A stretch of 64,000 nt of DNA from Variovorax sp. 679 (GTDB lineage Bacteria > Pseudomonadota > Gammaproteobacteria > Burkholderiales > Burkholderiaceae_C). The notes under the pieces are model-generated. The model was not told where the DNA came from and did not search any database. It worked only from the letters and a program-made list of their open reading frames with translations. Positions 1-7,948 of this stretch are shown here, piece after piece (within the stretch, counting starts at the first letter, position 1; every line of letters begins with the position of its first letter). Where the stretch lies: contig NZ_RXFS01000008.1 of the NCBI RefSeq assembly GCF_003952185.1, forward strand, positions 310,001-374,000, written 5' to 3'. The translations under genes were made by a program, and so were the position numbers.

Positions 1-122
1 CGACCATCGAGGACATGCAGAACCGGGCCGAGTTCGTCGAGATCACCACGGCCGGTATCCGCGAGAGCCACGTCCACGACGTGCAGATCACCAAGGAAGC
101 GCCGAACTACCGTGCCGAATAA
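1..122 (+). CDS. guaB: IMP dehydrogenase, C-terminal end (partial)
   Basis: The first 122 bases encode the last 39 residues of IMP dehydrogenase, ending in TKEAPNYRAE before a TAA at 120-122. The segment TTAGIRESHVHDV is typical of the extreme C-terminus of bacterial GuaB, downstream of the catalytic barrel. The enzyme oxidises IMP to XMP with NAD+ in the cytoplasm, the first committed step of GMP synthesis. The next enzyme of the pathway, GuaA, lies downstream at 891. The 5' part of the gene is outside the window, so the catalytic loop and CBS domains cannot be checked. Confidence 0.93.
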   Translation, partial: TIEDMQNRAEFVEITTAGIRESHVHDVQITKEAPNYRAE

Positions 123-123
123 G

Positions 124-162
124 CCCAATCTGGCCAGACCTTGAAAGTCAGGCCAGACTGGG
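124..162 (+). terminator. Imperfect hairpin after guaB
   Basis: The arms CCCAATCTGGCC (124-135) and GGCCAGACTGGG (151-162) are complementary with one G-T mismatch, around a 15-base loop. A short T run (TTTAG) follows. It lies 2 bases after the guaB stop and could end part of the guaB transcript. It shares its TGGCCAGA core with the dyad at 170-200, so it may instead be an operator for the toxin-antitoxin genes. Confidence 0.45.
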
Positions 163-169
163 TTTAGAA

Positions 170-200
170 TTTGGGCCAGATTCAAAATTTCTGGCCCAAA
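170..200 (+). promoter_or_regulatory. Perfect 11-bp dyad, probable toxin-antitoxin operator
   Basis: TTTGGGCCAGA (170-180) and TCTGGCCCAAA (190-200) are perfect inverted repeats with a 9-base spacer. The right arm ends on the A of the antitoxin ATG, so a bound protein would cover the start codon. No Shine-Dalgarno sequence is visible there. Phd-family antitoxins usually repress their own operon by binding such dyads, which makes autoregulation the natural reading. Confidence 0.6.
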
Positions 201-448
201 TGCAATCCATCGGCATCGCTGAAGCCAAGAACAACTTCTCGGCCCTGATCGACCTCGTCGAAAAGGGCGAGGAGGTTCGCATCACCCGCCACGGCAAGGA
301 AGTCGTGCGCATGCTGCCGGTGCGCCGCAAGCCGGTCATCACCGACGAGCAGATCGAGCGCGAACTGGGCCAGATCGAAGCGCTGCACGCCACCATCCAG
401 CCGGGCCAGCCCGTGCGCGCATTGCTCGACGAAGGGCGCCAATCGTGA
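200..448 (+). CDS. Phd/YefM-family antitoxin
   Basis: This 82-residue protein has the N-terminal pattern of the Phd/YefM antitoxin family: IGIAEAKNNFSALIDLVEKG followed by EEVRITRHGKEVVRML. The N-terminal half would dimerise and bind DNA. The acidic C-terminal half (DEQIERELGQIEAL and following) would wrap and neutralise the toxin. The stop overlaps the toxin's GTG start in a GTGA, so the two are translationally coupled. There is no good ribosome binding site; the start lies inside the operator-like dyad, which could limit its own translation or transcription. Family assignment is firm; partner specificity is inferred from position. Confidence 0.88.
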   Translation: MQSIGIAEAKNNFSALIDLVEKGEEVRITRHGKEVVRMLPVRRKPVITDEQIERELGQIEALHATIQPGQPVRALLDEGRQS

Positions 449-879
449 CAGCCTTCGTCATGGACGCTTCCGTCACCGCCGCCTGGCTGCTGCCCGACAT
501 GGCCAGCGAACACACGCGCAAGCTCTACGCCGCCATCCGCCGCGACGAGGTGGAGCCGCAGGCGCCCAACGCCTGGCAGTGGGAGTGCGCCAACATCCTC
601 GCCAACGGCGTGCGCAGCGGCCGCATTCCCTCGTCCGCAGTCGAAGGGCTGTGGAGCGTGCTCGATGCAATCCGCCATCGCGTCGAGCTGCACGAGCTCG
701 CACCGGCCCAGCACAAGGCCGTGCTTGCCGTCGCCATCGACGCCGGTGTGTCTCTCTACGACGCGGGCTATCTCTGGCTCGCCAAGTCGCTCAATCTCCC
801 GCTCGCCACCTTCGACGAGCAACTCATCAAGGCGGCGCCGCAAGCAGGCGTCAAGCTGTTCGACATTTCAACGCTCTGA
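445..879 (+). CDS. VapC-like PIN-domain toxin
   Basis: This 144-residue protein begins TAFVMDASVTAAWLLPD, with the first PIN-domain acidic residue at about Asp8. It continues with an acidic residue in WECANIL and ends with SLYDAGYLWLAKSLNLPLAT followed by FDEQL, which supplies the C-terminal acidic residues. PIN toxins are Mg2+-dependent ribonucleases that cut RNA, often tRNA or rRNA, when free of antitoxin. It starts with GTG overlapping the antitoxin stop and ends 11 bases before guaA, so a transcript from here would run into guaA. The RNA target cannot be told from the sequence. Confidence 0.88.
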   Translation: MTAFVMDASVTAAWLLPDMASEHTRKLYAAIRRDEVEPQAPNAWQWECANILANGVRSGRIPSSAVEGLWSVLDAIRHRVELHELAPAQHKAVLAVAIDAGVSLYDAGYLWLAKSLNLPLATFDEQLIKAAPQAGVKLFDISTL

Positions 880-890
880 GTCCTTTCGCC

Positions 891-2510
891 ATGCAACACG
901 ACAAGATCCTCATCCTCGACTTCGGCTCGCAAGTCACGCAGCTCATCGCACGCCGCGTGCGCGAAGCCCACGTGCTGAGCGAAGTGCATCCCTGCGACGT
1001 CACCGACGAATGGGTGCGCGAATACGCCGCCGACGGCCACCTCAAGGGCGTGATCCTCTCCGGCAGCCACGCCAGCGTGTATGAGGAAACCACCGACAAG
1101 GCCCCGCAGGCCGTGTTCGACCTGGGCGTGCCCGTGCTCGGCATCTGCTACGGCATGCAGACCATGGCCCACCAGCTCGGCGGCAAGGTCGAGGGCGGCC
1201 ACAAGCGCGAGTTCGGCTTCGCGGCCGTGCGTGCCCATGGGCACACCGCGCTGCTGAAGGACATCGCCGACTTCACCACGCCCGAAGGTCACGGCATGCT
1301 CAACGTGTGGATGAGCCACGGCGACAAGGTCACCGAGCTGCCGCCGGGCTTCAAGCTCATGGCCAGCACCGACAGCTGCCCCATCGCCGGCATGGCCGAC
1401 GAGGCGCGCCGCTACTACGCGGTGCAGTTCCACCCTGAAGTCACGCACACCGTGCAGGGCAAGGCAATCCTCGAGCGCTTCGTGCTCGGCATCTGCGGCG
1501 CGAAGCCCGACTGGGTCATGCGCGACCACATCGCGGAAGCCGTCGAGAAGATCCGCGAACAGGTGGGCGACGAGGAAGTCATCCTCGGCCTTTCGGGCGG
1601 TGTCGATTCGAGCGTGGCCGCCGCGCTCATCCACCGCGCCATCGGCGACCAGCTGACCTGCGTGTTCGTCGACCACGGCCTGCTGCGCCTGAACGAGGGC
1701 GACATGGTCATGGAGATGTTCGAGGGCAAGCTGCACGCGAAGGTGATCCGCGTCGATGCCAGCGAGCTGTTCCTCGGCAAGCTCGCCGGCGTGAGCGACC
1801 CGGAAGCCAAGCGCAAGATCATCGGCGGCGAGTTCGTCACCGTGTTCAAGCAGGAAGCCGCGAAGCTCAAGGCCGGCGACGGCGGCCACAAGGGCGCGAC
1901 CTTCCTGGCGCAGGGCACCATCTACCCCGACGTCATCGAGTCGGGTGGTGCCAAGAGCAAGAAGGCCGTCACCATCAAGAGCCACCACAACGTGGGTGGC
2001 CTGCCCGAACAGCTGGGCTTGAAGCTGCTCGAGCCGCTGCGCGACCTGTTCAAGGACGAAGTGCGCGAACTCGGCGTGGCGCTCGGCCTGCCGCCCGAGA
2101 TGGTGTATCGCCACCCGTTCCCCGGCCCGGGCCTGGGCGTGCGCATCCTCGGCGAGGTGAAGAAGGAATACGCCGACCTGCTGCGCCGCGCCGATGCGAT
2201 CTTCATCGAGGAGCTGCGCAACTTCACCGACGAGGCCACGGGCAAGACCTGGTACGACCTCACGAGCCAGGCCTTCACCGTGTTCCTGCCGGTGAAGAGC
2301 GTGGGTGTGATGGGCGATGGCCGCACCTACGACTACGTGGTGGCACTGCGCGCCGTGCAGACCAGCGACTTCATGACCGCCGACTGGGCAGAGCTACCGT
2401 ATGCGCTGCTGAAGAAGGTGTCGGGCCGCATCATCAACGAAGTGCGCGGTATCAACCGCGTGACCTACGACGTGTCGAGCAAGCCGCCGGCGACGATCGA
2501 GTGGGAGTGA
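891..2510 (+). CDS. guaA: GMP synthase (glutamine-hydrolysing)
   Basis: This 539-residue enzyme converts XMP to GMP using ATP and ammonia taken from glutamine. The N-terminal class I amidotransferase domain has its nucleophile Cys86 in GICYGMQ and the catalytic His-Glu in QFHPEV. The ATP pyrophosphatase P-loop SGGVDS is at residues 235-240, and the C-terminal dimerisation domain ends in TIEWE. The start is the ATG at 891 beginning MQHDKILILDFGSQ, the normal GuaA start. An open frame runs further upstream but overlaps vapC. Length is close to the bacterial standard of about 525 residues. A strong hairpin follows the stop. Confidence 0.97.
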   Translation: MQHDKILILDFGSQVTQLIARRVREAHVLSEVHPCDVTDEWVREYAADGHLKGVILSGSHASVYEETTDKAPQAVFDLGVPVLGICYGMQTMAHQLGGKVEGGHKREFGFAAVRAHGHTALLKDIADFTTPEGHGMLNVWMSHGDKVTELPPGFKLMASTDSCPIAGMADEARRYYAVQFHPEVTHTVQGKAILERFVLGICGAKPDWVMRDHIAEAVEKIREQVGDEEVILGLSGGVDSSVAAALIHRAIGDQLTCVFVDHGLLRLNEGDMVMEMFEGKLHAKVIRVDASELFLGKLAGVSDPEAKRKIIGGEFVTVFKQEAAKLKAGDGGHKGATFLAQGTIYPDVIESGGAKSKKAVTIKSHHNVGGLPEQLGLKLLEPLRDLFKDEVRELGVALGLPPEMVYRHPFPGPGLGVRILGEVKKEYADLLRRADAIFIEELRNFTDEATGKTWYDLTSQAFTVFLPVKSVGVMGDGRTYDYVVALRAVQTSDFMTADWAELPYALLKKVSGRIINEVRGINRVTYDVSSKPPATIEWE

Positions 2511-2518
2511 TGAACGAC

Positions 2519-2550
2519 GCAACGCGTCCCGCATGAGCGGGACGCGTTGC
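2519..2550 (+). terminator. Strong hairpin after guaA
   Basis: A perfect 14-bp stem, GCAACGCGTCCCGC (2519-2532) and GCGGGACGCGTTGC (2537-2550), closes a 4-base ATGA loop 8 bases after the guaA stop. It has no U tract but sits between two convergent genes, so it probably serves as a bidirectional terminator or 3' stabiliser. Confidence 0.75.
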
Positions 2551-2571
2551 CGTGGCGTCAGAAGGCAGTGA

Positions 2572-3183
2572 TCAGAAGCTCGCCTTCAAGCCCACCGTCA
2601 CCATCCCGCCCTTCGCCTGCTTCGACAGCTTGCCGAAGTAGTCGTAGTCCGCGGTGATCGACAGGTTCTGGGTCATGCGGTACTCGGCACCGAAGCCCAC
2701 CATCATGCCCGTCGAGCTGCCCGAGATGCGCTGGTTGGGTGCCAGCCAGTTGCTGTCGCCGGAGATGCGTCCGCGCGCCACGCCGAGGCGGCCGTTGAGG
2801 GCGAAGGATTCGCCCAGCGGCAGGCGGGCGGTGGCCGCCGCGTAGAAGACCTGGCCGGTGCCGGCCTGCAGGCGCGAGTAGGCACCGTTCGAGCTCCATT
2901 GGCTCACGCGGCCGAGGCGTGCATAGCCGGCTTCCACGCCGAAGGTTTCCGTGAAGCGATAGCCGCCGTACAGCTTGTAGGCCGTGCCGCTCTTGCTGCT
3001 CTTCTCGCCGCCCCACGGCACGGGCACGCGGTTGGACGAAGAGAGGCTGTAGCTCGAACGGCCGATGGCGCCGCCCACGTAGATTCCGGAGTCCTGGTTG
3101 GGGCCGGCGGCGCTGGCTGCGGTGGAGATGGCGCCGAGCAAAAGGGCTGCTGCAAGGACGGTGCAGGCTTGCGTTTTCTTCAA
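2572..3183 (-). CDS. Outer membrane beta-barrel protein with signal peptide
   Basis: The 203-residue product starts with TTG at 3183 (LKKTQACTVLAAALLLGA), preceded at 6 bases by AGGAA on the minus strand. The signal peptide probably ends at TAASA/AG. The mature protein shows IYVGGAIGRSSYSL, KLYGGYRFTETFGVEAGYARLG and a C-terminal VTVGLKASF ending in Phe. That is the pattern of a small OmpA-like or OmpW-like eight-stranded barrel inserted by the BAM complex. An ATG lies further upstream, but the signal peptide places the true start at the TTG. The exact role is unknown; such proteins act in envelope stability or small-molecule passage. The gene converges with guaA. Confidence 0.8.
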   Translation of the reverse strand: MKKTQACTVLAAALLLGAISTAASAAGPNQDSGIYVGGAIGRSSYSLSSSNRVPVPWGGEKSSKSGTAYKLYGGYRFTETFGVEAGYARLGRVSQWSSNGAYSRLQAGTGQVFYAAATARLPLGESFALNGRLGVARGRISGDSNWLAPNQRISGSSTGMMVGFGAEYRMTQNLSITADYDYFGKLSKQAKGGMVTVGLKASF

Positions 3184-3340
3184 GATGATTTCCTGGTTGG
3201 ATGGTTGAGATCGATCCGTCAGGTGGCTGCGTATTGCAGTACCACCAGCGTGAGACGATTCTCGAAAGCCAGCCTGAAGGTCAGCTTGGTGCTTGCTGAA
3301 GAGCAGATGAAGAGCCCTGCCCATGGGCGATGATCGAGGC

Positions 3341-3982
3341 ATGTCAGAACAGCTTCTTCTTCCAGGTATCGAGCCTCCGCCGAGACCTCTGCCACGTCCA
3401 AGGGGCAAGGCGCGTCGTGTGACGCCAGTGCCCGAACACTCTCTCTTCTTCGCCATCGTTCCCGGTTCGCATGACGCAGCTTCGATTGCCGCGCTTGGCG
3501 AGCGCATGAATTCGCAGCACGCATTGAAAGGGACACTGGTCGGCGCGCATCGCCTTCATGTCACGCTGTTCGATCTGGGCGACTACCCGGCAAGCGTGCC
3601 GGCCGACAGGATCGCGCTGGCCTCGAAAGCCGCTGCATCGTTGGCGGCTCCTGCATTCGACGTCGTCTTCGAGAAGGCCATGAGCTACACGAAGGGAGCG
3701 CTCGTGTTGTGCGCCGACGATGACGAGGGCGTTTCGGCGCTCAAGGTTTTCAGGCAGCGCCTGGGTGAGGCACTTGCCGATGCCGGCCTGAAACCTCCGC
3801 GTTCGTTCACGCCGCACATGACCGTGGCCTATGCGCGGCGCAAGCTGGAGAAGCATGCGCTCGAAGCGCCGGTCCGGTGGTCGGCGGCTTCGCTGGTGCT
3901 GATCGACAGCCACCTGGGCGAGGGCGTCCATGAAGTGTTGGGCCGCTGGCCCGATGTCGCATCGGATCTTTCGACGGCCTGA
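3341..3982 (+). CDS. 2',5' RNA ligase family protein (LigT/ThpR-like)
   Basis: This 213-residue protein has the two HxTx signatures of the 2H phosphoesterase superfamily: HVTLFD in the first half and HMTVAY in the second. After a Pro/Arg-rich leader it enters the domain at SLFFAIVPG. Family members cleave 2',3'-cyclic phosphates of RNA or join 2',5' linkages in vitro. Their cellular role in bacteria is not settled. Start choice: ATG 3341 (MSEQLLLPGIE) has a GAGG just upstream; ATG 3323 in the same frame is the alternative. It diverges from the outer membrane protein gene. Confidence 0.85.
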   Translation: MSEQLLLPGIEPPPRPLPRPRGKARRVTPVPEHSLFFAIVPGSHDAASIAALGERMNSQHALKGTLVGAHRLHVTLFDLGDYPASVPADRIALASKAAASLAAPAFDVVFEKAMSYTKGALVLCADDDEGVSALKVFRQRLGEALADAGLKPPRSFTPHMTVAYARRKLEKHALEAPVRWSAASLVLIDSHLGEGVHEVLGRWPDVASDLSTA

Positions 3983-4068
3983 ACTGTTCTGCCTCGTATC
4001 GGCGCCTTCTGTATCTGTTTCGATGCGGAACAGCTGATGACAATGCCTTTCTCTTTCACGGAAACGAC

Positions 4069-4566
4069 ATGACGACAGCAGAAAAGACCCGGGACCAGAT
4101 CGCCGACCAGATTGCAGCAGAGCTCGGCCACAGCTTCGACGGCGAGATCGTCGCCGGCGGCCACTACGCGTCGCTGGTGCGCGACGGCCGCACCATCTAT
4201 CTCAGCGGCCAGGTGCCGCGCGTGGGCACGACGGTGATGGTCACCGGCCGCGTGGGCGACGCGGTGTCGCTCGACAAGGCACGCGAGGGCGCGCAGATCT
4301 GCGCACTGCGCAGCCTCACGTTGCTGCGGCGCGCGCTCGGTTCGCTCGATGCCGTCGAGAAGGTTCTGCGCGTGGGAGTGTTCGTGCAGTGCACGGCCGA
4401 TTTCACACAGCAAAGCGAAGTGGCCGATGCCGCATCCGACCTGCTGCACCGCGTGTTCGGCGAGGCCGGCGTGCACGTGCGCACGGCAGTCGGCGTCTAT
4501 GCGCTGCCGAAGAATGCGACGGTCGAGGTCGAGATGACCGTCGCCGCCAAGCAGAACATCGGCTAG
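4069..4566 (+). CDS. RidA/YjgF-family protein
   Basis: The 165-residue product carries the YjgF/YER057c/UK114 fold: a GGHYASLVRDGRTIYLSGQ segment, a central DAVEKVLRVGVFVQCTADF and a C-terminal HVRTAVGVYALPKNATVEVE, the arginine of which is the usual carboxylate-binding residue. Canonical RidA proteins hydrolyse reactive enamine/imine intermediates made by PLP enzymes. This one is longer at the N-terminus than RidA proper (about 128 residues), so it belongs to a broader subgroup whose substrate may differ. Its stop overlaps that of the convergent DUF72 gene by 4 bases. Confidence 0.88.
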   Translation: MTTAEKTRDQIADQIAAELGHSFDGEIVAGGHYASLVRDGRTIYLSGQVPRVGTTVMVTGRVGDAVSLDKAREGAQICALRSLTLLRRALGSLDAVEKVLRVGVFVQCTADFTQQSEVADAASDLLHRVFGEAGVHVRTAVGVYALPKNATVEVEMTVAAKQNIG

Positions 4567-5645
4567 CGCGACGCGAGGCCCACCAGGTCCCGCGCCAGCT
4601 GCGCAATGGTCAGCGGCGCGCATCCCTCTGCGTTGTTGCTCACGGTGACGAAGGCGTTCTGGCCCGCCCGGGTGGTGCCTGCGATCACCTTGGCGAGCGC
4701 AGCGCGCGTCTCGGGATCGGGATCGACGATCTTGTCGAAGGGGCCGTAGAGCTTCTCCGCGTCTTCGTAGCCGAAGCGGCCGTGGCGCCGGTGCAGGTTC
4801 CAGCGGCACACCAGCGGCCCCGGCCACAGCGCGCGCAGCATCGGCAACTGGTCTTCGATGGGCGGCATCTTGGCGTGCAGGCCCATGCAGAAGGTGGCGC
4901 CCACGCTGCGCAGCATTTCGGCGAAGGCGGGGTTCAGCAACTGCGGGTCGCGCACCTCGACGGCGATCACCGCGTCGGGCGCAACCGATGCGAGGTCGGG
5001 CAGCGATTCCAGCATTGCCGCAATGCGCGCGAGCAGGGCGGGCTGGTCGGCCAGGATGTGCCCGGGGATCGGGCTCAGCTGGAACACCAGCACGCCGATG
5101 CGATGGCCCAGCCCCTCGATCGCGGGCAGCACGAACTCCTGCCGTGCGATCTCGCTGCTAAGGAACACGGGATTGGCCTGCATGCCCCGGCCGCTTTCGT
5201 CGCGCACCGTGGCGTCGGTCACCAGGCTCGGCGCCTTCACGATGAAGCGGAAGTCGTCGGGCACCATGGCCGCGTAGCGCGCGTACTGGCTGGCGGTGAG
5301 GGCGCGATAGAAGTTGCGGTCCACGCTCACGGTGCGGAACAGCGGGTGTCTGGCGAGCGCGGCGAGTCCGTTCTTCGACAGCACGCTCTCGGCGTACTCG
5401 CCGTCCCACACCAGATTGGCCCAGCCTGGGTAGCTCCACGACGAAGTGCCGAGCCGCAGGTTGGGTGGCAACGCCGAGGCCAGTTCGACCAGCTCCGGAT
5501 CGGTGGGCGCGGGCTCGACCGTGCCGGTGCGCGATTTCCTTTTCGCAGGCGGCTCGGCCGGCGCCTTCAGAGTAGACGGTGTGGCCGCGCTTCCGCCATC
5601 GGGCGGCGGCAGATCGGGGAAAAGAGAGTCCTGTACTTCAGCCAT
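4563..5645 (-). CDS. DUF72 family protein
   Basis: This 360-residue protein has a disordered, Pro-rich N-terminus (about residues 1-65) followed by the DUF72 TIM-barrel-like domain. Recognisable segments are LRLGTSSWSYPGW, FRTVSVDRNFYR, FRFIVKAPS and VFQLSPIPG. DUF72 proteins (YecE family) are widespread and of unknown function; a nuclease-like role has been suggested but not shown here. The start is ATG 5645 (MAEVQDSLFPDLPPP); an open frame continues upstream into the divergent kinase gene. The protein is longer than most members because of the leader. Confidence 0.85.
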   Translation of the reverse strand: MAEVQDSLFPDLPPPDGGSAATPSTLKAPAEPPAKRKSRTGTVEPAPTDPELVELASALPPNLRLGTSSWSYPGWANLVWDGEYAESVLSKNGLAALARHPLFRTVSVDRNFYRALTASQYARYAAMVPDDFRFIVKAPSLVTDATVRDESGRGMQANPVFLSSEIARQEFVLPAIEGLGHRIGVLVFQLSPIPGHILADQPALLARIAAMLESLPDLASVAPDAVIAVEVRDPQLLNPAFAEMLRSVGATFCMGLHAKMPPIEDQLPMLRALWPGPLVCRWNLHRRHGRFGYEDAEKLYGPFDKIVDPDPETRAALAKVIAGTTRAGQNAFVTVSNNAEGCAPLTIAQLARDLVGLASR

Positions 5646-5707
5646 GTCTGGGCCCGCATTCTCGGCCAACGCCGGACGGGCTCGCCGCGGCGGGCACAAT
5701 CCGCGCC

Positions 5708-7192
5708 ATGAAACAGTGGTTGCGAGCTCAAGGTGGTTGGTGGCTGGCATGGCTGGCGCTCACCGCCGTGGGCGCGGTCTGGATCGCGCGCGCGGAGCTG
5801 GCGCAGATGCACCAGGACTTCGAGACCGACGTGCGCATCGCGCACCGCCTCATGAGCCAGCAGATGGTGCAGTACGACGCGGTGCTGGCCACGCTCGCGC
5901 TGCTGGAGCCCAGCACGGGCGCGGACCATCCCGAGCAGCGCCTGCCCTCGGTCTATTCGTCGATCCTGCGCGTGCAGCGGCGCGAACGCGACGAGCCATG
6001 GGCAGACGGCGCCCAGGCCGGCGTACTGGCCGCGGCCGAGGCACGCTCGCGCAGCCTGCAGCGCGCGGAACTGGCCACGCTCGACCTGGCCCACGGCCGC
6101 TACGTGCTTGTGATCGGCGCCACGCCGTTCAGCTACGCGCTCGACATCGACCTGGCCGGCTCCGTTCCGTGGCGCGACTGGCCGATGAACCCGCAGCGCA
6201 GCCCGGTGCGGCTGAGCCTGCAGCGCGACGGGCAGCAACTGGTGCTGCAACCTGGCACGCTGGCCGCGAGCGCCAATGGCTGGCGCTTCGGGCTGACAAA
6301 GGCGCTGGCATCGCCGAGCCAACCCTTCGATCTCGTGGCCGAGCGGCAGGTGGGCTGGGGCGAACTGCCGTGGCGTGGCATCGCAGGCTGGGCAGCGGCA
6401 ATGGCGGTGCTGATGGCGGGCCTGTGGGCCGCGCAGCGGCAACGCGTCGCGCGGCGGCGGGCCGAAGAATTGCTGCGGCTCGGACAGGTCGCGCGGCTCA
6501 ACGCACTGGGCGAACTCTCGGCCGGCCTCGCGCACGAACTCAACCAGCCGCTCACGGCGGTGCTGGCCAACACGCAGGCAGCGCGCCGCCTGCTCGACGA
6601 CGAGCCGCCCGACCTCGCCACGGCGCGTGAAGCGATGGGGCATGCGGCCGAGCAGGCGCGCTGCGCGGCCGGCGTGGTGGGGCGACTGCGCCGCGTGATC
6701 GAGCGGCCGGAATCGGGCAGCGACACGAAGCCGCTGGTGCTGCAGGAAGTGGTGCGCAGCGCCATGCACCTGCTGGCGCCGGAGTTTGCGAAGCACGCGA
6801 TCAACGCGCAGTTCGACGCCGCCGCGCAGGCGCCGGTTCGCGTGCAGGCTGAGGCGGTGGCGCTCGAGCAGATCGTGCACAACCTGCTGATGAACGCGCT
6901 GCAGGCGCTCGACCTCGTGCCGGCTGCCGAGCGGCGCCTCGTCGTGTCGGTCGGCCGCAACGGGCAGGAAGGCGTGCTGACCGTGACCGACAACGGACGC
7001 GGCATCGCCCCCGAAGCGCTGCCGCGTCTCTTCGAGCCTTTCTTCAGCACGCGCGAAGGCGGCCTGGGCCTCGGCCTGAGCCTCAGCGAAACGCTGGCCG
7101 GCGGCATGGGCGGCAGCCTGAGCGCGGCCAATGCCTCGCCGCGCGGCGCACGCTTTACCTTGCTGCTGCCTCTCGTCGCATCGTCTTCATGA
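5708..7192 (+). CDS. Membrane sensor histidine kinase
   Basis: A 494-residue two-component sensor. A transmembrane helix lies at about residues 9-28 (WWLAWLALTAVGAVWIARA), followed by a periplasmic region to about 215 and a second helix near 220-240. The HisKA motif LGELSAGLAHELNQPLTAVL places the phospho-accepting His near residue 274. The ATPase has an N-box (IVHNLLMNALQAL), a G1 box (TVTDNGRGI) and a G2 box (GLGLGLSLSETL). The arrangement resembles the DctB/FixL branch of kinases that use AELAHELNQPL-type H-boxes. It overlaps the regulator start by ATGA, so the two form a pair. The periplasmic domain has no family I can name. Confidence 0.92.
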   Translation: MKQWLRAQGGWWLAWLALTAVGAVWIARAELAQMHQDFETDVRIAHRLMSQQMVQYDAVLATLALLEPSTGADHPEQRLPSVYSSILRVQRRERDEPWADGAQAGVLAAAEARSRSLQRAELATLDLAHGRYVLVIGATPFSYALDIDLAGSVPWRDWPMNPQRSPVRLSLQRDGQQLVLQPGTLAASANGWRFGLTKALASPSQPFDLVAERQVGWGELPWRGIAGWAAAMAVLMAGLWAAQRQRVARRRAEELLRLGQVARLNALGELSAGLAHELNQPLTAVLANTQAARRLLDDEPPDLATAREAMGHAAEQARCAAGVVGRLRRVIERPESGSDTKPLVLQEVVRSAMHLLAPEFAKHAINAQFDAAAQAPVRVQAEAVALEQIVHNLLMNALQALDLVPAAERRLVVSVGRNGQEGVLTVTDNGRGIAPEALPRLFEPFFSTREGGLGLGLSLSETLAGGMGGSLSAANASPRGARFTLLLPLVASSS

Positions 7193-7830
7193 GCATTCCG
7201 AACACCCATCAGCCGCAATCGCCGCTGATTCACCTGATCGACGACGACCAGGCGGTGCGCGACAGCCTTTCGCTGCTGATCGGCACGGTCGGCCTGCGCG
7301 TGCAGGCCTGGGCCGATCCGCAAGCTTTCATCGACGGCTTCGACCGCGCGAGCGTCGGCGCCATCGTGCTCGACGTGCGCATGCCCGGCATCAGCGGGCT
7401 CACGGTGCTCGACCGGCTGATGGCGCAGGGCGTCGACCAGCCGGTGATCATGCTGACGGGCCATGGCACGGTCGAGATGTGCCGCCGCGCCTTCAAGGCC
7501 GGCGCGGCCGAGTTCCTCGAGAAGCCGGTGGACGACGAGCAGCTGCTCGAAGCGCTGCAGCAGGCCGTGCGCCAGCACGTGCGTTCGCGCGAGCGCTCGC
7601 AGGCCGACAACGCCGCGCGCGAGCGGGTGGCGCAGCTGTCGGAGCGCGAGCGCGAGGTGCTGGCCTTCATCGTCCAGGGGCTCACCAACAAGGAGATCGC
7701 GCGCACGCTGGCGCTGTCGCCGCGCACGGTCGAGACGCACCGCGCCAACCTGTTCGCCAAGCTCGACTGCGATTCGCTCGCGCAGCTGATCCGGCGCTAC
7801 GCCGTGCTGATGGACGGCAGCGCTCCGTAG
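7189..7830 (+). CDS. FixJ/NarL-type response regulator
   Basis: This 213-residue cytoplasmic regulator has a receiver domain with the acidic pocket DDD near residue 18, the phospho-accepting Asp61 in IVLDVRMPG, a conserved Thr in MLTGHG and Lys in LEKPVD. A LuxR-type helix-turn-helix follows (LSEREREVLAFIVQGLTNKE, then SPRTVETHRANLFAKL). It is the cognate partner of the overlapping kinase. A dyad that spans its stop codon (7821-7842) and the exported HbpS-like gene just downstream are the obvious local targets. Confidence 0.93.
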   Translation: MSIPNTHQPQSPLIHLIDDDQAVRDSLSLLIGTVGLRVQAWADPQAFIDGFDRASVGAIVLDVRMPGISGLTVLDRLMAQGVDQPVIMLTGHGTVEMCRRAFKAGAAEFLEKPVDDEQLLEALQQAVRQHVRSRERSQADNAARERVAQLSEREREVLAFIVQGLTNKEIARTLALSPRTVETHRANLFAKLDCDSLAQLIRRYAVLMDGSAP

Positions 7831-7842
7831 AACTACGGAGCG
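7821..7842 (+). promoter_or_regulatory. 10-bp perfect dyad, candidate operator
   Basis: CGCTCCGTAG (7821-7830) and CTACGGAGCG (7833-7842) are perfect inverted repeats with a 2-base spacer, too tight for an RNA hairpin loop without melting the inner pairs. A partial copy of the half-site (GTAGCCGTACG) follows at about 7849-7859. It lies upstream of the HbpS-like gene and is a reasonable binding site for the adjacent regulator. Confidence 0.5.
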
Positions 7843-7948
7843 GCGCGCGTAGCCGTACGAATGGCCGTCGCGGGCTGTGTTTTCTACAGTGGCGCAGCCG
7901 TCGGCAAGGGCCGGCGCAACAACCTTCATCCACTGGAGAGAACCAACA

